From an uncultured Myxococcales bacterium (GTDB lineage Bacteria; Myxococcota_A; Bradymonadia; UBA4248), in NCBI GenBank assembly GCA_945875805.1, contig CAMCLY010000005.1, positions 1 to 53,519 of the forward strand: a DNA stretch of 53,519 nt, written 5' to 3'. Of this stretch, positions 45,561-53,211 are shown piece by piece. Position 1 is the first letter of the stretch. Every line of letters starts with the position of its first letter. The position numbers were made by a program, and so were the translations under genes. The notes beneath the pieces are model-generated. The model did not search any database, was not told where the DNA came from, and saw only the letters and a program-made list of their open reading frames with translations.

Positions 45561-46487
45561 CTATCCTTCAACAAGTTTTCGATATACCACAACCGTCATG
45601 CCGATTTCGGATGATCTAACGTCATTGTCTGACCAGACAATATCTGTTTTTTTATCAAAAGCATTTTCCCAAACTTCCAAAATGCCTTCTATGACCTTGG
45701 TTGATCCACACATATGAAAAAATATTCCATGAACAGACATAATATCCTCAATGGGATTATCTTGTATAATTTTTTCTGTGATTTCTGTCGCGGTTTGAAC
45801 CATCTGCATACGGCTTGCGCAATTGGCCTTGTAGACCAAACCATAATAATCGCGATCCTTCCAAGATCTTATTAAAAAAAACTCCCAAGGTCTTACTAAA
45901 ATAGGATAAGCCTCGGAAATGCTTAGAAACAGCGCGGAAGCGAGCAAGTCATAAATTGCACTGCACTTGTATTCTAACGACGATTGAAAAATACTATTGG
46001 GCATGGCAAGTAGGAGGGTATAGGGGAAGTCTGGATTAAAATTTGCCGGCGGTTCATCCCACACCAATTGAACGAATTTCTGTTCAATAAGCGAGATGGC
46101 ATTATTCACAGGATGAATGATGATGAACTTTAATGTAAATAATTGTATGAGTTTCTTAATTTCAGCGTTCTCTAAATACTTATCCCATATTTCCTGTTCA
46201 AATTCTGCGATGAGCATCCAATGTTCTTTAGAATACAATTTCAAATCGCAATAGGGTAATATTTTCTCGGGATCATCCAATACACAAAACATCCAATGTT
46301 CTTTAGCATACAATCCCAAATCATAATCATAAGGTTCAAATTCTTCGTCAAATTCTTCGGAATGATAGTCCGATACACAAGCTGCGTGTTTTATCCCGAG
46401 TTTATCCTTATATCTATTGTAAAATTCAGTTCCTAACTTGCCAATACAGAATACTCGCCAGGGTATTTTATACCACGTGTCGTCCAT
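45561..46487 (-). CDS. Divergent FtsZ/tubulin-superfamily protein without GTP-binding signature
   Basis: 308 residues. The C-terminal ~90 residues follow FtsZ: a helix SRMQMVQTATEITEKIIQD at the place of FtsZ's EDRAEEAAEMAISSPL, then VHGIFFHMCGS for ARGVLVNITAG, a helix, TDIVWSD for ATVVIGT, and EIGMTVVVYRK for ELRVTVVATG. LLLAMPNS sits where FtsZ has LITIPND. The N-terminus (WRVFCIGKLGTEFYNRY, then ACVSDY) aligns with FtsZ beta1-loop and VNTD. The GGGTGTG GTP loop is not present: the matching place reads FIIIHPVNNAISL. So it keeps the fold pattern but probably does not hydrolyse GTP. AAGGAG before the ATG. Homology is by eye and needs a profile search. Confidence 0.55.
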   Translation of the reverse strand: MDDTWYKIPWRVFCIGKLGTEFYNRYKDKLGIKHAACVSDYHSEEFDEEFEPYDYDLGLYAKEHWMFCVLDDPEKILPYCDLKLYSKEHWMLIAEFEQEIWDKYLENAEIKKLIQLFTLKFIIIHPVNNAISLIEQKFVQLVWDEPPANFNPDFPYTLLLAMPNSIFQSSLEYKCSAIYDLLASALFLSISEAYPILVRPWEFFLIRSWKDRDYYGLVYKANCASRMQMVQTATEITEKIIQDNPIEDIMSVHGIFFHMCGSTKVIEGILEVWENAFDKKTDIVWSDNDVRSSEIGMTVVVYRKLVEG

Positions 46488-46568
46488 AATATCTCCTTAA
46501 ATGCATAATGCAGTATTCATCAAACTGGAACCTACAGCAAGGTGAATGAACTACACCACGAATCATGC

Positions 46569-47516
46569 CTATTCGAATCTATCTACAGGAAATGCCGACA
46601 ACAGATACCTCTCGATGTCCACTTGTGGCCGATACAAAGTCTCTATATTATCCCCTTTGTCAAAACAAATTCCGAATGCATCTTCTCGCAGATCTGTTCC
46701 TCTTAGATAATAGAAATTCATGTCGCTGTCTTTATCAAACAGATCTGCCACCATTTCGCACCCAACTCTGTTAGATAAGGCCTGTATAATTTCTGATCTG
46801 TCAGATTCAGATAGTACATAGATATCTGATCCCCAGCCTTCAGGTGTGACGCTGCGTGTTTTACATAATGTATAGGCCTTGATGGCATCAAGCGGCAATT
46901 CCGCACTGCGATTAATCAATTCAAGCACAATTGCTTTAATGTGGCTACTCTGATATTTTGCATGGCATTGCTCTAGTTCGGCATCCGTCATAGTAAATTC
47001 AGACGTTTCAATCATATATTGGCAATCATCGTCATTCCAGTCAAAACAGTCTTTTTCCCACTCACCCAATCGATTGAATATGGCAGTAGGCAAATTTAAT
47101 ACTCGCTTAGTCAACATAAAAAACTCGCCATGACATTTCCTGACTCGATTTTCATATTCTTTAATCATATTCATACTTTTTTCAGAAATCAGCAACGGCC
47201 AGTAAGGACGCCATCGACAATACGCTTTATATGTATAGAACTCATCCTCTTCATCACCTAAAACATCCTCATCTAATTCAAACGATTCTGCATCTGTTGT
47301 GTATTCATCAAAAGTAAAGCAATATACTTTGGTGTTGATATTAAAAGCATTTGCAACTTTATGAAATCCATATTCAGAAATCAGCGATTCGATCTTATCA
47401 ATAAAATCCTTCGATGGCGTCGCTGGCTCACATCCATCATATTCATTCCAGTAATTGTCAACAATGCCATTGATGTCTTTGGCATGTTTTTCCAGTTTAT
47501 CTTCTAAGTTATGCAT
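46569..47516 (-). CDS. Unrecognised acidic protein, first gene of the FtsZ-like/ung operon
   Basis: 315 residues, AT-rich, rich in Asp/Glu and Tyr/Trp. GGAGG four bases before the ATG. No signal peptide or membrane segment. Visible features are an acidic stretch near 75-95 (ELDEDVLGDEEDEFY) and a mixed alpha/beta C-terminal half (SHIKAIVLELINRSAELPLDAIKAYTLCK, DRSEIIQALSNRVGCEMVADLF). I do not recognise a family. The gap to the FtsZ-like gene is 81 bases and all three genes share strand and composition, so a common system is plausible. Confidence 0.75.
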   Translation of the reverse strand: MHNLEDKLEKHAKDINGIVDNYWNEYDGCEPATPSKDFIDKIESLISEYGFHKVANAFNINTKVYCFTFDEYTTDAESFELDEDVLGDEEDEFYTYKAYCRWRPYWPLLISEKSMNMIKEYENRVRKCHGEFFMLTKRVLNLPTAIFNRLGEWEKDCFDWNDDDCQYMIETSEFTMTDAELEQCHAKYQSSHIKAIVLELINRSAELPLDAIKAYTLCKTRSVTPEGWGSDIYVLSESDRSEIIQALSNRVGCEMVADLFDKDSDMNFYYLRGTDLREDAFGICFDKGDNIETLYRPQVDIERYLLSAFPVDRFE

Positions 47517-47548
47517 AATGCCTCCAATTCTGTAATAGTATGTCTGTC

Positions 47549-47648
47549 CTCGCGTATGTGCTTACACATAGCGAGGCGGTCTGTCGGCCGTATCGCCGCA
47601 GGCGATAGGCCGACACGCGGGGCGTATCTGCGCTAGCCGATAGCCCGC
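47549..47648. repeat. Three bulged hairpin repeats upstream of the FtsZ-like operon
   Basis: 47549-47577: CCTCGC, unpaired G, TATGTG, loop CTTA, CACATA, GCGAGG. 47583-47616: TGTCGGCC, unpaired G, TATCGCC, loop GCA, GGCGATA, GGCCGACA, perfect throughout. 47617-47648: GCGGGGC-type arms around a decayed core. These are the clearest evidence that outer stems change freely while staying complementary. Confidence 0.8.
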
Positions 47649-47652
47649 GCAC

Positions 47653-47690
47653 AAAAAAGCCCCTGCTTCTTATACCAGAAACAGGGGCTA
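47653..47690 (-). terminator. Intrinsic terminator after the truncated ppdK copy
   Basis: On the minus strand, stem AGCCCCTG/CAGGGGCT (with one base skipped in the lower part) and a 14-base loop, followed by TTTTTT. It lies about 75 bases past the fragment's stop codon. Confidence 0.85.
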
Positions 47691-47763
47691 TTCCTAAAGG
47701 CCAAAATTCAGCCAAAGTCCCCTGCCCCAACGGGGAAGGGGATTTAGGGGATGGGGCCTGGGC

Positions 47764-48546
47764 CTACTTCACCGACTTTCTCGGATTCTGGACCTGGCAC
47801 TGAGCGGCCTTGATGATCGAACGGTAGACCTTGCCGGGGCTCATGGAGACGCCGGTGAGGCCGATTTCGTGCAGGCGGCCGATGGTGTAGACATCGCCAC
47901 CGTGTTCGCCACAGATGAAGATTTCGAACTTCGGATCGATGGCGCGGGCGTCTTTGACGAAGGTGCGGACCATCTTCTCGACGGCGGGATGGATGGAGAT
48001 GAACGGATGACGCTCAAAGAATTCCTTGTCGACGTAGAGCGGCAGGAAGCGGTCGGCGTCGTCGCGGGAAATGGCGAGTGTCGTCTGGGTGAGGTCGTTG
48101 GTACCGAAGGAAGCGAAGCCATAGACGGGGTGAACGTCATCGTCATAGCCGACGACTTTGGCGCGCAGGGCGGGAACGATTTCGCTGCCGGAGATGGCGG
48201 CTGCCGGGGTTTCGACCATCGTGCCGAGTGCGTAAGGCACTGCGAAGCCCTGTTCTTTCTTAACCTGGGCGGCAACCTTGACGGCGATTTCGAGAATGGC
48301 CTTGACTTCGGGGGCGATGATCACGAGCGGGATTTCGATTTCGGGTTTCGGATGTTTGCCTTCCTTAATGAGTTCGGCGGCGGCGTCCAAAACGACCTTG
48401 ATCTGCATCTCGGGGATCTCGGGGTTGGTGATGGCCATACGGACCGAGCGGTGGCCGAGCATCGGGTTCTCTTCCTGTTTCAGGCCTCTGTTGTGCGGGA
48501 AGAACTCGTGAAGAGGAGCGTCGAGCAGACGGATGGAATACCCCAT
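47764..48546 (-). pseudogene. ppdK: 3' fragment of pyruvate phosphate dikinase (copy A)
   Basis: The frame encodes about 260 C-terminal residues of PPDK, which normally has ~875-900. It opens at GYSIRLLDAPLHEFFP, matching the interior TIRLLDPPLHEFLP motif, then NPMLGHRSVRM, GTMVETPAAA, FGTNDLTQTT, and ICGEHGGD with the catalytic cysteine. The ATP-grasp nucleotide domain and the phosphohistidine domain are missing, so it cannot be a working enzyme. Upstream sequence at 48547 switches to GC-rich repeats and then the AT-rich block. It shares about 95% of bases with the second ppdK 3' end at 53212. Confidence 0.85.
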
Positions 48547-48577
48547 GTGGATTATGTGGATGTGTTTGTTGTTGCCG

Positions 48578-48690
48578 TGCTATCTCGCCTGCGGCTCAAT
48601 ACGCACGGCGGTCGGCGCTATCTCGCCATGCTCGATACGCGCCTTTGTGCTCGCCTATCTCGCTACGCTCAATACGGCTCGCGAGATAGA
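48578..48690. repeat. Decayed TAT...ATA hairpin repeats at the ppdK fragment boundary
   Basis: Several imperfect units with CTATCTCGC and CTCAATACG or CTCGATACG arms. They resemble the hairpin family but inner stems carry mismatches. They occupy the junction between the truncated ppdK and the 188-residue gene. Confidence 0.45.
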
Positions 48691-48700
48691 ACAGAAACGC

Positions 48701-49267
48701 TCAGAGACTCTTTATAATCTTGTCTGCTTTTTTGGCTTTCATATAGAGGCTATTAAACTCTTTTGTAACACCGCTGCCAAAATGAATATTATATGGCACG
48801 ACAAGACCGTCAGAAACAATTGTGTTTTTAAAAGGAATAAGCGTAGCATCCAGATATACTGGCAGTGGAAACATCCAGACCATTTCTTCCCAGCTTGATT
48901 TTAAACCTTTTACGAGGTAGACGTTGTCTGTATTTTTTGTATCAATAAAAATAGATCCTTTTTTTAAGTGGCGTTCAAGTATGAACCGACTCGTAATGTG
49001 ATGTCTCCAGCTATCGATAATATTTCTATGTTCGAGACAGATACCGTCACATTTGTCTAATAAATATGAGCTAATTAAAGAATCTGAATGATTCCACAAT
49101 TCTTTTACAATCGGCATCAGATCATTTGGATCGTAACATCCTTTTGTCGATATTTTGCCAATGGTTTTGTTAATATCGGACTTTCGATTTACGTAATCCA
49201 AAAGTGGTAGCCAAAGTTCATAAAACAAATCACTGTCAGTCTCAGACAGTATTTCGTTATTGATCAT
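48701..49267 (-). CDS. Unrecognised 188-residue protein
   Basis: AAGGAG lies before the ATG at 49267, so the gene is well supported. AT-rich. The N-terminal half is helical (LFYELWLPLLDYVN). The C-terminal half has FILERHLKKGSIFI, VYLVKGLKSSWEEM and LPVYLDATLIPFKNTIVSDGL, a pattern I associate with hypothetical proteins of gut and soil bacteria, but I know no function. No membrane segment. It is the last gene of the AT-rich block in transcription order and may belong with the ATPase pair upstream, from which it is separated by a 167-bp gap with a hairpin repeat. Confidence 0.75.
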   Translation of the reverse strand: MINNEILSETDSDLFYELWLPLLDYVNRKSDINKTIGKISTKGCYDPNDLMPIVKELWNHSDSLISSYLLDKCDGICLEHRNIIDSWRHHITSRFILERHLKKGSIFIDTKNTDNVYLVKGLKSSWEEMVWMFPLPVYLDATLIPFKNTIVSDGLVVPYNIHFGSGVTKEFNSLYMKAKKADKIIKSL

Positions 49268-49344
49268 TTTTACTCCTTAAGATTTTCTCTATCCCTAGCC
49301 ATGACACTATTTCTGCATTCTGATTTATCAATGCGACACCAACA

Positions 49345-49397
49345 GCCGCCCGCGTATGTGCTCGACCGCTGCGCGGTCTGTGCGCATACGCCGGGCA
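49345..49397. repeat. Bulged hairpin repeat between the 188-residue gene and the ATPase pair
   Basis: GCCCG-type outer arms around TATGTGC and GCGCATA with an internal GACCGC/GCGGTC stem. Same large form as 44609-44657, about 90% alike by eye. The rest of the gap is AT-rich. Confidence 0.7.
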
Positions 49398-49434
49398 GTT
49401 TCTCAATACTCGACACAGAATCACACTGACCATG

Positions 49435-49956
49435 CTATATCAAATGAGTCAACACCAATCCCATCTTTTGCGCCTGATGTTCATTCATTACCCAGACTTT
49501 TGCTCGCCAGATACGCATCAGCTCCTTAGACAGTTTTGTCGTGAATACTGTTCGAATTTCCTCGCAGATAGATTCTGTACCTTCGGGGAAATGAAGCACC
49601 AATACGAAATGAATGGATGGTTTGCTCAGTTGATAAAACGCATCAGGCATTTCTGTTTCAGGTACATCATTCACACGAAGATGAACGGAAGAAAGCATGG
49701 AGAGCGAGTGTACAAACTTATTTAGAATAATGTTAATATTCTTCTCGACATTCTCTTTACTATCAGGATTGTGCAGATTTGGGAAGCTACTCTTAGCTTC
49801 CACAAATATATAATTTCCGTCTTTTACACGAATGAATTCAACCACTTTAAGACCGTCATTACCTTTCTGCAGAGAGGTATAAAGCGCAGACTTTTCGATT
49901 CGCCAGGCATCTGCATTGTCAAAACGCATTCCGCTTTCAATGATAGGCTCATACAT
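49435..49956 (-). CDS. ATPase-coupled small protein with Glu-Ala-Lys motif
   Basis: 173 residues starting at the ATG that overlaps the ATPase stop (ATGTATGA), so the two are translationally coupled. The segment GLKVVEFIRVKDGNYIFVEAKSS contains two beta strands ending in EAK, the layout of the second half of a PD-(D/E)XK nuclease core; the preceding acidic position could be Glu in VVEF. The C-terminus has IHFVLVLHFPEG and KVWVMNEHQAQKMGL. Family not recognised. Context (ATPase partner, AT-rich block, restriction-like neighbour) suggests the effector of a two-gene defence system; this is inference. Confidence 0.7.
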   Translation of the reverse strand: MYEPIIESGMRFDNADAWRIEKSALYTSLQKGNDGLKVVEFIRVKDGNYIFVEAKSSFPNLHNPDSKENVEKNINIILNKFVHSLSMLSSVHLRVNDVPETEMPDAFYQLSKPSIHFVLVLHFPEGTESICEEIRTVFTTKLSKELMRIWRAKVWVMNEHQAQKMGLVLTHLI

Positions 49957-51040
49957 AACCAAATGCCTTTGCCATCTCGGCGTCATAGAGTTTAACACGT
50001 GCACCAGTGAGTGAATTCGGATCGAGTTGCTCGAAACTGGGAGCTGAACTAATCCTAATCATCTGCTGCTCATCACGATACATCGCATGGAACATCAAAG
50101 AATCGCCATCCTTGCAATGGAGAGCCATACATCGCGCCAGTGTTTCGTTATGCGTTGCAATAAATATCTGAATCTGATGCCGGGAGAGTTCCATCAATAT
50201 TTCTGCGAGTTTCGACATCAACATAGGATTTAAACTGTTATCCGGTTCATCCCAAAATAGAACATTTCCACTCTGGATTTGTCCATTCTGAATGAGCTGC
50301 CAAAGCAGGCCAAAGCGTTTAAGCCCTGATGCTTCATAGGAAAACGGGATAAGCTGTCCATTCGCCTTTTTCATGTAAAACTGATCGTTCTGATACACGA
50401 CTTCGCCGCCTGTCACCTGTGCCAGCTTTTTCATCAGGTCGATCATATAAGTCGGAATCTCGCGAATACGCCCCAATTCCGCAGAAGACAGCAAATCGAT
50501 ATACGTTTTGTCGAAAGGAATCGAACGTTTGGTATTCAATGCAAGCAGCCCTTTGGAATGACTCAGAATGTCTTTTTCGGGGATAAAGACTGCACTATGT
50601 GTCTCGTCATTATCGGCACCAAGTACATCAAAATAAAGCACAGCCTTGTCATCATCAATGTGTGCCTCACGACAATAATCATAACGCGATCCCTTCGCAA
50701 GCTCCCCCCTCATAAGCCAGACATCACTAGTGCTTTCGTCGTCCGCATCGAAGTATTGTCTAAGCGGGAGATGCTCGACTCCATCGTAATTTTTATCTAT
50801 GAATGGGACAAAAAGCGACATCTGTCCGTGTGCCATTCCATAGACTTCCGTATCAAATGATGTGCGGACCGCATAGATAAGCTTCATCAGAGTAGATTTG
50901 CCTGTGCCATTCTCCCCAATGATAACATTGATTCCAGGAACGCAGTTCATCTCGACCCCGTTTTGAAGTGTCAAAAAGTCGTTCACGACGATTCGTCGCA
51001 GCACGGTTTCTTTGTAATAGCAGCATGTTGGATGCGTCAT
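49949..51040 (-). CDS. AAA family ATPase (SMC/OLD-like, AAA_15/AAA_21 type)
   Basis: 363 residues from the ATG at 51040; a GTG seven codons upstream is possible. Walker A GENGTGKST near 37-45, Walker B VLFWDEPDNSLNP near 265-277, and an H-loop-like IFIATHNET near 295. The layout (short insertion between Walker motifs, FSYEASGLKRFGLLWQL as signature-like region) matches small ABC-type ATPases found in anti-phage systems. No TOPRIM or HNH domain is fused to it; the overlapping downstream gene may supply the effector. Lower GC than the core genes. Confidence 0.88.
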   Translation of the reverse strand: MTHPTCCYYKETVLRRIVVNDFLTLQNGVEMNCVPGINVIIGENGTGKSTLMKLIYAVRTSFDTEVYGMAHGQMSLFVPFIDKNYDGVEHLPLRQYFDADDESTSDVWLMRGELAKGSRYDYCREAHIDDDKAVLYFDVLGADNDETHSAVFIPEKDILSHSKGLLALNTKRSIPFDKTYIDLLSSAELGRIREIPTYMIDLMKKLAQVTGGEVVYQNDQFYMKKANGQLIPFSYEASGLKRFGLLWQLIQNGQIQSGNVLFWDEPDNSLNPMLMSKLAEILMELSRHQIQIFIATHNETLARCMALHCKDGDSLMFHAMYRDEQQMIRISSAPSFEQLDPNSLTGARVKLYDAEMAKAFGYV

Positions 51041-51126
51041 TGTTGTTATGCCTATATACACAAGAAGCCCGGAGTGTGGTTACTCCAGGCTATTAGTGAG
51101 CACGCCTACAGCGTGTTAAAATAATT

Positions 51127-52797
51127 CTAATTAGATGGTTTGTCGTGCCATTTATCATACCAATAGTCAAAGCATTCTTTGATTGCATCTTTTATATCTT
51201 CTGCATCAAGATCAGAGAGCGATTTGAGTCTAATTGCTGGCTTTTCGAGTTTAGTATTTCCTAAGATGTCCCTTGCAGAAAATAGGTCTTTCATTGATTT
51301 ACCATGACGATAAAGAGTAATACAGGCATTTCTCATTGTATCATCATTCTGGGCATGTTCTGGATCATCTTGACTTTTCTCAATAATATTACCATATTGC
51401 ATGAACCAAGGAGTATCATATGTTCCATCATCCTTGTTTGCTCTGTTTCTTTTTAAATCTGTTCCATGAGAATACGCCTGATCTTCTTTTGCAATGACAA
51501 ACGTAATATATTGCTCATTGTCGACTGCAAATATACTTTCGCAACCACATATATTCTTTACTTTATCAAATACAGCCCTCTCAAGCTGAGTAAAAACTCC
51601 TTTTTTAGAATCATTCTTCCATTTTTCTGTTGTATCAGTGCTAGGGACATTCGTTGTCGTGGTGCTAGTTCCATCCATTGTACCAGTTTTTGTTCCATCC
51701 GTTGTATCAGTTCCTGTTCCATTCGTCGCACCAGTTCCTGTTCCATTCGTCGCACCAGGGTCTTTGCCTATATCCCGCCTTTCTGATGTTTCCGAGAGAC
51801 CGTCGTACAATTCTTTATATATATACCACACACGATTATATAGTTCGTCATACCATTTATTAAGCTCATCATCATACTTTTCCTTGGATTTTCCTTGGAC
51901 TTTCCTTGGTTTGGGAAGATTTATGGATTTACAAATCTTATCAGCCTCATCTCGATTACTTTCCACGTCAGGATCACCTGTTATTATAATATCTTTGTAT
52001 ATTTTTTTGTGTTGCCAAGGTTCGGAATTATAATCCTTAAGAAAACGGTCAGGGGTAACTATATGCGCTTGATTTAGTAATTTCTCGGTTATCAGTTTGC
52101 GTAGGGTTAAACCTGCTCGAACATTCTTAATATACTCATCATATTCCTCTGTACAACACTGATTTTCAGCGAATTTGTCAATAACGCATTTTGCGGCCAA
52201 TTGCACAAATAAGTCAAGTTTCTCGTCATTAGATTTCAAATCATCTAAAGAAAATTTAAAAAGCTCTTCACACTTGCCAAGTGTTTTGTCATTCCCATTT
52301 TGTTTTTCACGTTTATACATCCAAAAATACTCACCATTGGATACCATCGAAAGATAGATTGAATCTCTACGTTCTTGGTAATACTCCCGTATTTGTTTGT
52401 CAGGGCTTTCATAGTCTGGTCGTGGTCTATGAAGTTTAGTAAGAGCTTTGGCTTCAATAATTAGTCGAGGAGCATGAGTTTGATCATTTTTACAAAAAAT
52501 TGCGTAATCAATAGATTTATTGTTGTCTTTTCCGAGAGCAATCTTTGCTTCAGCCCAAACATCAAAATGTCCATCTTTATAGTCAGTGTTGTATCCAAGT
52601 AAACGCAAAATTGGGAGGATTAGTTGATCTTTAGCAACCTGTTCAATGCTATCGATTTGGAATTCCATGGCCTTACAGATCGGATTGTTATCGACATCCT
52701 TTATATAATCTCGACAAGATATGAGTTGATCAATCTTCTCTCTGATTTTTACCTTGACATTGCTAATCTCTCTTGGATCAATTTGAGGAATGGCCAT
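51127..52797 (-). CDS. Restriction-endonuclease-like protein (HSDR-N-type domain) with unknown C-terminus
   Basis: 556 residues; AAGGAG seven bases before the ATG at 52797 overrides the upstream in-frame ATG at 52881. Residues about 40-170 look like a type I R-subunit-type nuclease domain: ILPILRLLGYNT, KSIDYAIF (acidic residue), LIIEAKAL (ExK), DKQIREYYQERRDSIYLSMVSNGEYFWMY. A low-complexity Gly/Thr/Asp linker of 8-residue repeats follows at about 350-385, then a C-terminal domain (FTQLERAVFDKVKNICGCESIFAVDNEQYITFVIAKED...) that I do not recognise. No helicase motor is present, unlike HsdR. Likely a defence nuclease. Confidence 0.75.
   Translation of the reverse strand: MAIPQIDPREISNVKVKIREKIDQLISCRDYIKDVDNNPICKAMEFQIDSIEQVAKDQLILPILRLLGYNTDYKDGHFDVWAEAKIALGKDNNKSIDYAIFCKNDQTHAPRLIIEAKALTKLHRPRPDYESPDKQIREYYQERRDSIYLSMVSNGEYFWMYKREKQNGNDKTLGKCEELFKFSLDDLKSNDEKLDLFVQLAAKCVIDKFAENQCCTEEYDEYIKNVRAGLTLRKLITEKLLNQAHIVTPDRFLKDYNSEPWQHKKIYKDIIITGDPDVESNRDEADKICKSINLPKPRKVQGKSKEKYDDELNKWYDELYNRVWYIYKELYDGLSETSERRDIGKDPGATNGTGTGATNGTGTDTTDGTKTGTMDGTSTTTTNVPSTDTTEKWKNDSKKGVFTQLERAVFDKVKNICGCESIFAVDNEQYITFVIAKEDQAYSHGTDLKRNRANKDDGTYDTPWFMQYGNIIEKSQDDPEHAQNDDTMRNACITLYRHGKSMKDLFSARDILGNTKLEKPAIRLKSLSDLDAEDIKDAIKECFDYWYDKWHDKPSN
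51683..51754 (-). repeat. 24-bp tandem repeat inside the restriction-like gene
   Basis: Three consecutive 24-bp units (51683-51706, 51707-51730, 51731-51754), the last two differing by one base, plus a partial unit at 51665-51682. They encode eight-residue Gly/Thr/Asp/Asn-rich repeats and keep the frame, so copy number could vary without breaking the gene. Confidence 0.85.
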
Positions 52798-53015
52798 TTT
52801 AAATCTCCTTATTGCATGAGTGAGCACCGGACAGTTACAGTTAATGCTTTCACGACATCCCCCCTTACTTACAATAAACAAATCAGCCTTTTACTGCAAT
52901 GATTTAATGATAAAATCACACAACTCACTACTCATATATTAAACAATCATGCGCATTTGAGGGGCACTGGAATGCGTTGGTGGCGGCTATGAAAGGGACA
53001 AACGGAAAAAAATAA

Positions 53016-53127
53016 CGCCTCGCGTATTGGCGCAGCCAATAGCGAGGCGCCAAAGGGTGTATTTGCGGCGTTTACACCGCAAATAGCCCGCCGGCGTCGA
53101 TCGTATGCGCCAAAGGCGCATAGATCG
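53016..53127. repeat. Three bulged hairpin repeats at the right end of the AT-rich block
   Basis: 53016-53049: CGCCTCGC, unpaired G, TATTGGC, loop GCA, GCCAATA, GCGAGGCG. 53055-53089: GGGT, G, TATTTGCGG, loop, CCGCAAATA, GCCC. 53098-53127: CGATC, G, TATGCGCC, loop AAA, GGCGCATA, GATCG. Three different stems with the same architecture side by side. The gap 52798-53015 shows nothing else beyond the ribosome-binding site of the gene to its left. Confidence 0.85.
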
Positions 53128-53141
53128 CGCACCCCAAAAAC

Positions 53142-53173
53142 AAAAAAAATCCCCGCCATTGCTGACGGGGATT
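53142..53173 (-). terminator. Intrinsic terminator of ppdK copy B
   Basis: Minus-strand stem AATCCCCG/CGGGGATT with a 10-base loop, followed by a run of eight T. It lies about 40 bases after the ppdK stop. Confidence 0.9.
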
Positions 53174-53186
53174 AACCTTTTGTACA

Positions 53187-53206
53187 GACGTTCCATGGAA
53201 CGTCTC
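53187..53206. promoter_or_regulatory. Perfect 20-bp palindrome beside ppdK copy B
   Basis: AGACGTTCC and its exact complement GGAACGTCT meet around AT without a spacer, between the ppdK stop and its terminator. No counterpart is visible next to copy A. It could be a protein-binding or recombination site; function is not shown. Confidence 0.5.
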
Positions 53207-53211
53207 TTAAA

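Noticed and set aside
51064-51095. Hairpin AGCCCGGAGT/ACTCCAGGCT as terminator of the restriction-like gene
   Set aside because: The stem is real, but on the minus strand it is followed by only scattered T, so termination is not supported; the ATPase gene may be read through.
7905-53130. CRISPR array
   Set aside because: The repeated hairpins are dispersed, differ in sequence, and have no regular spacers or cas genes.
44670-53211. Insertion sequence or integrase gene within the accessory region
   Set aside because: I looked for transposase or recombinase motifs in all frames of the region and recognised none; mobility is inferred only from composition and the ppdK repeats.
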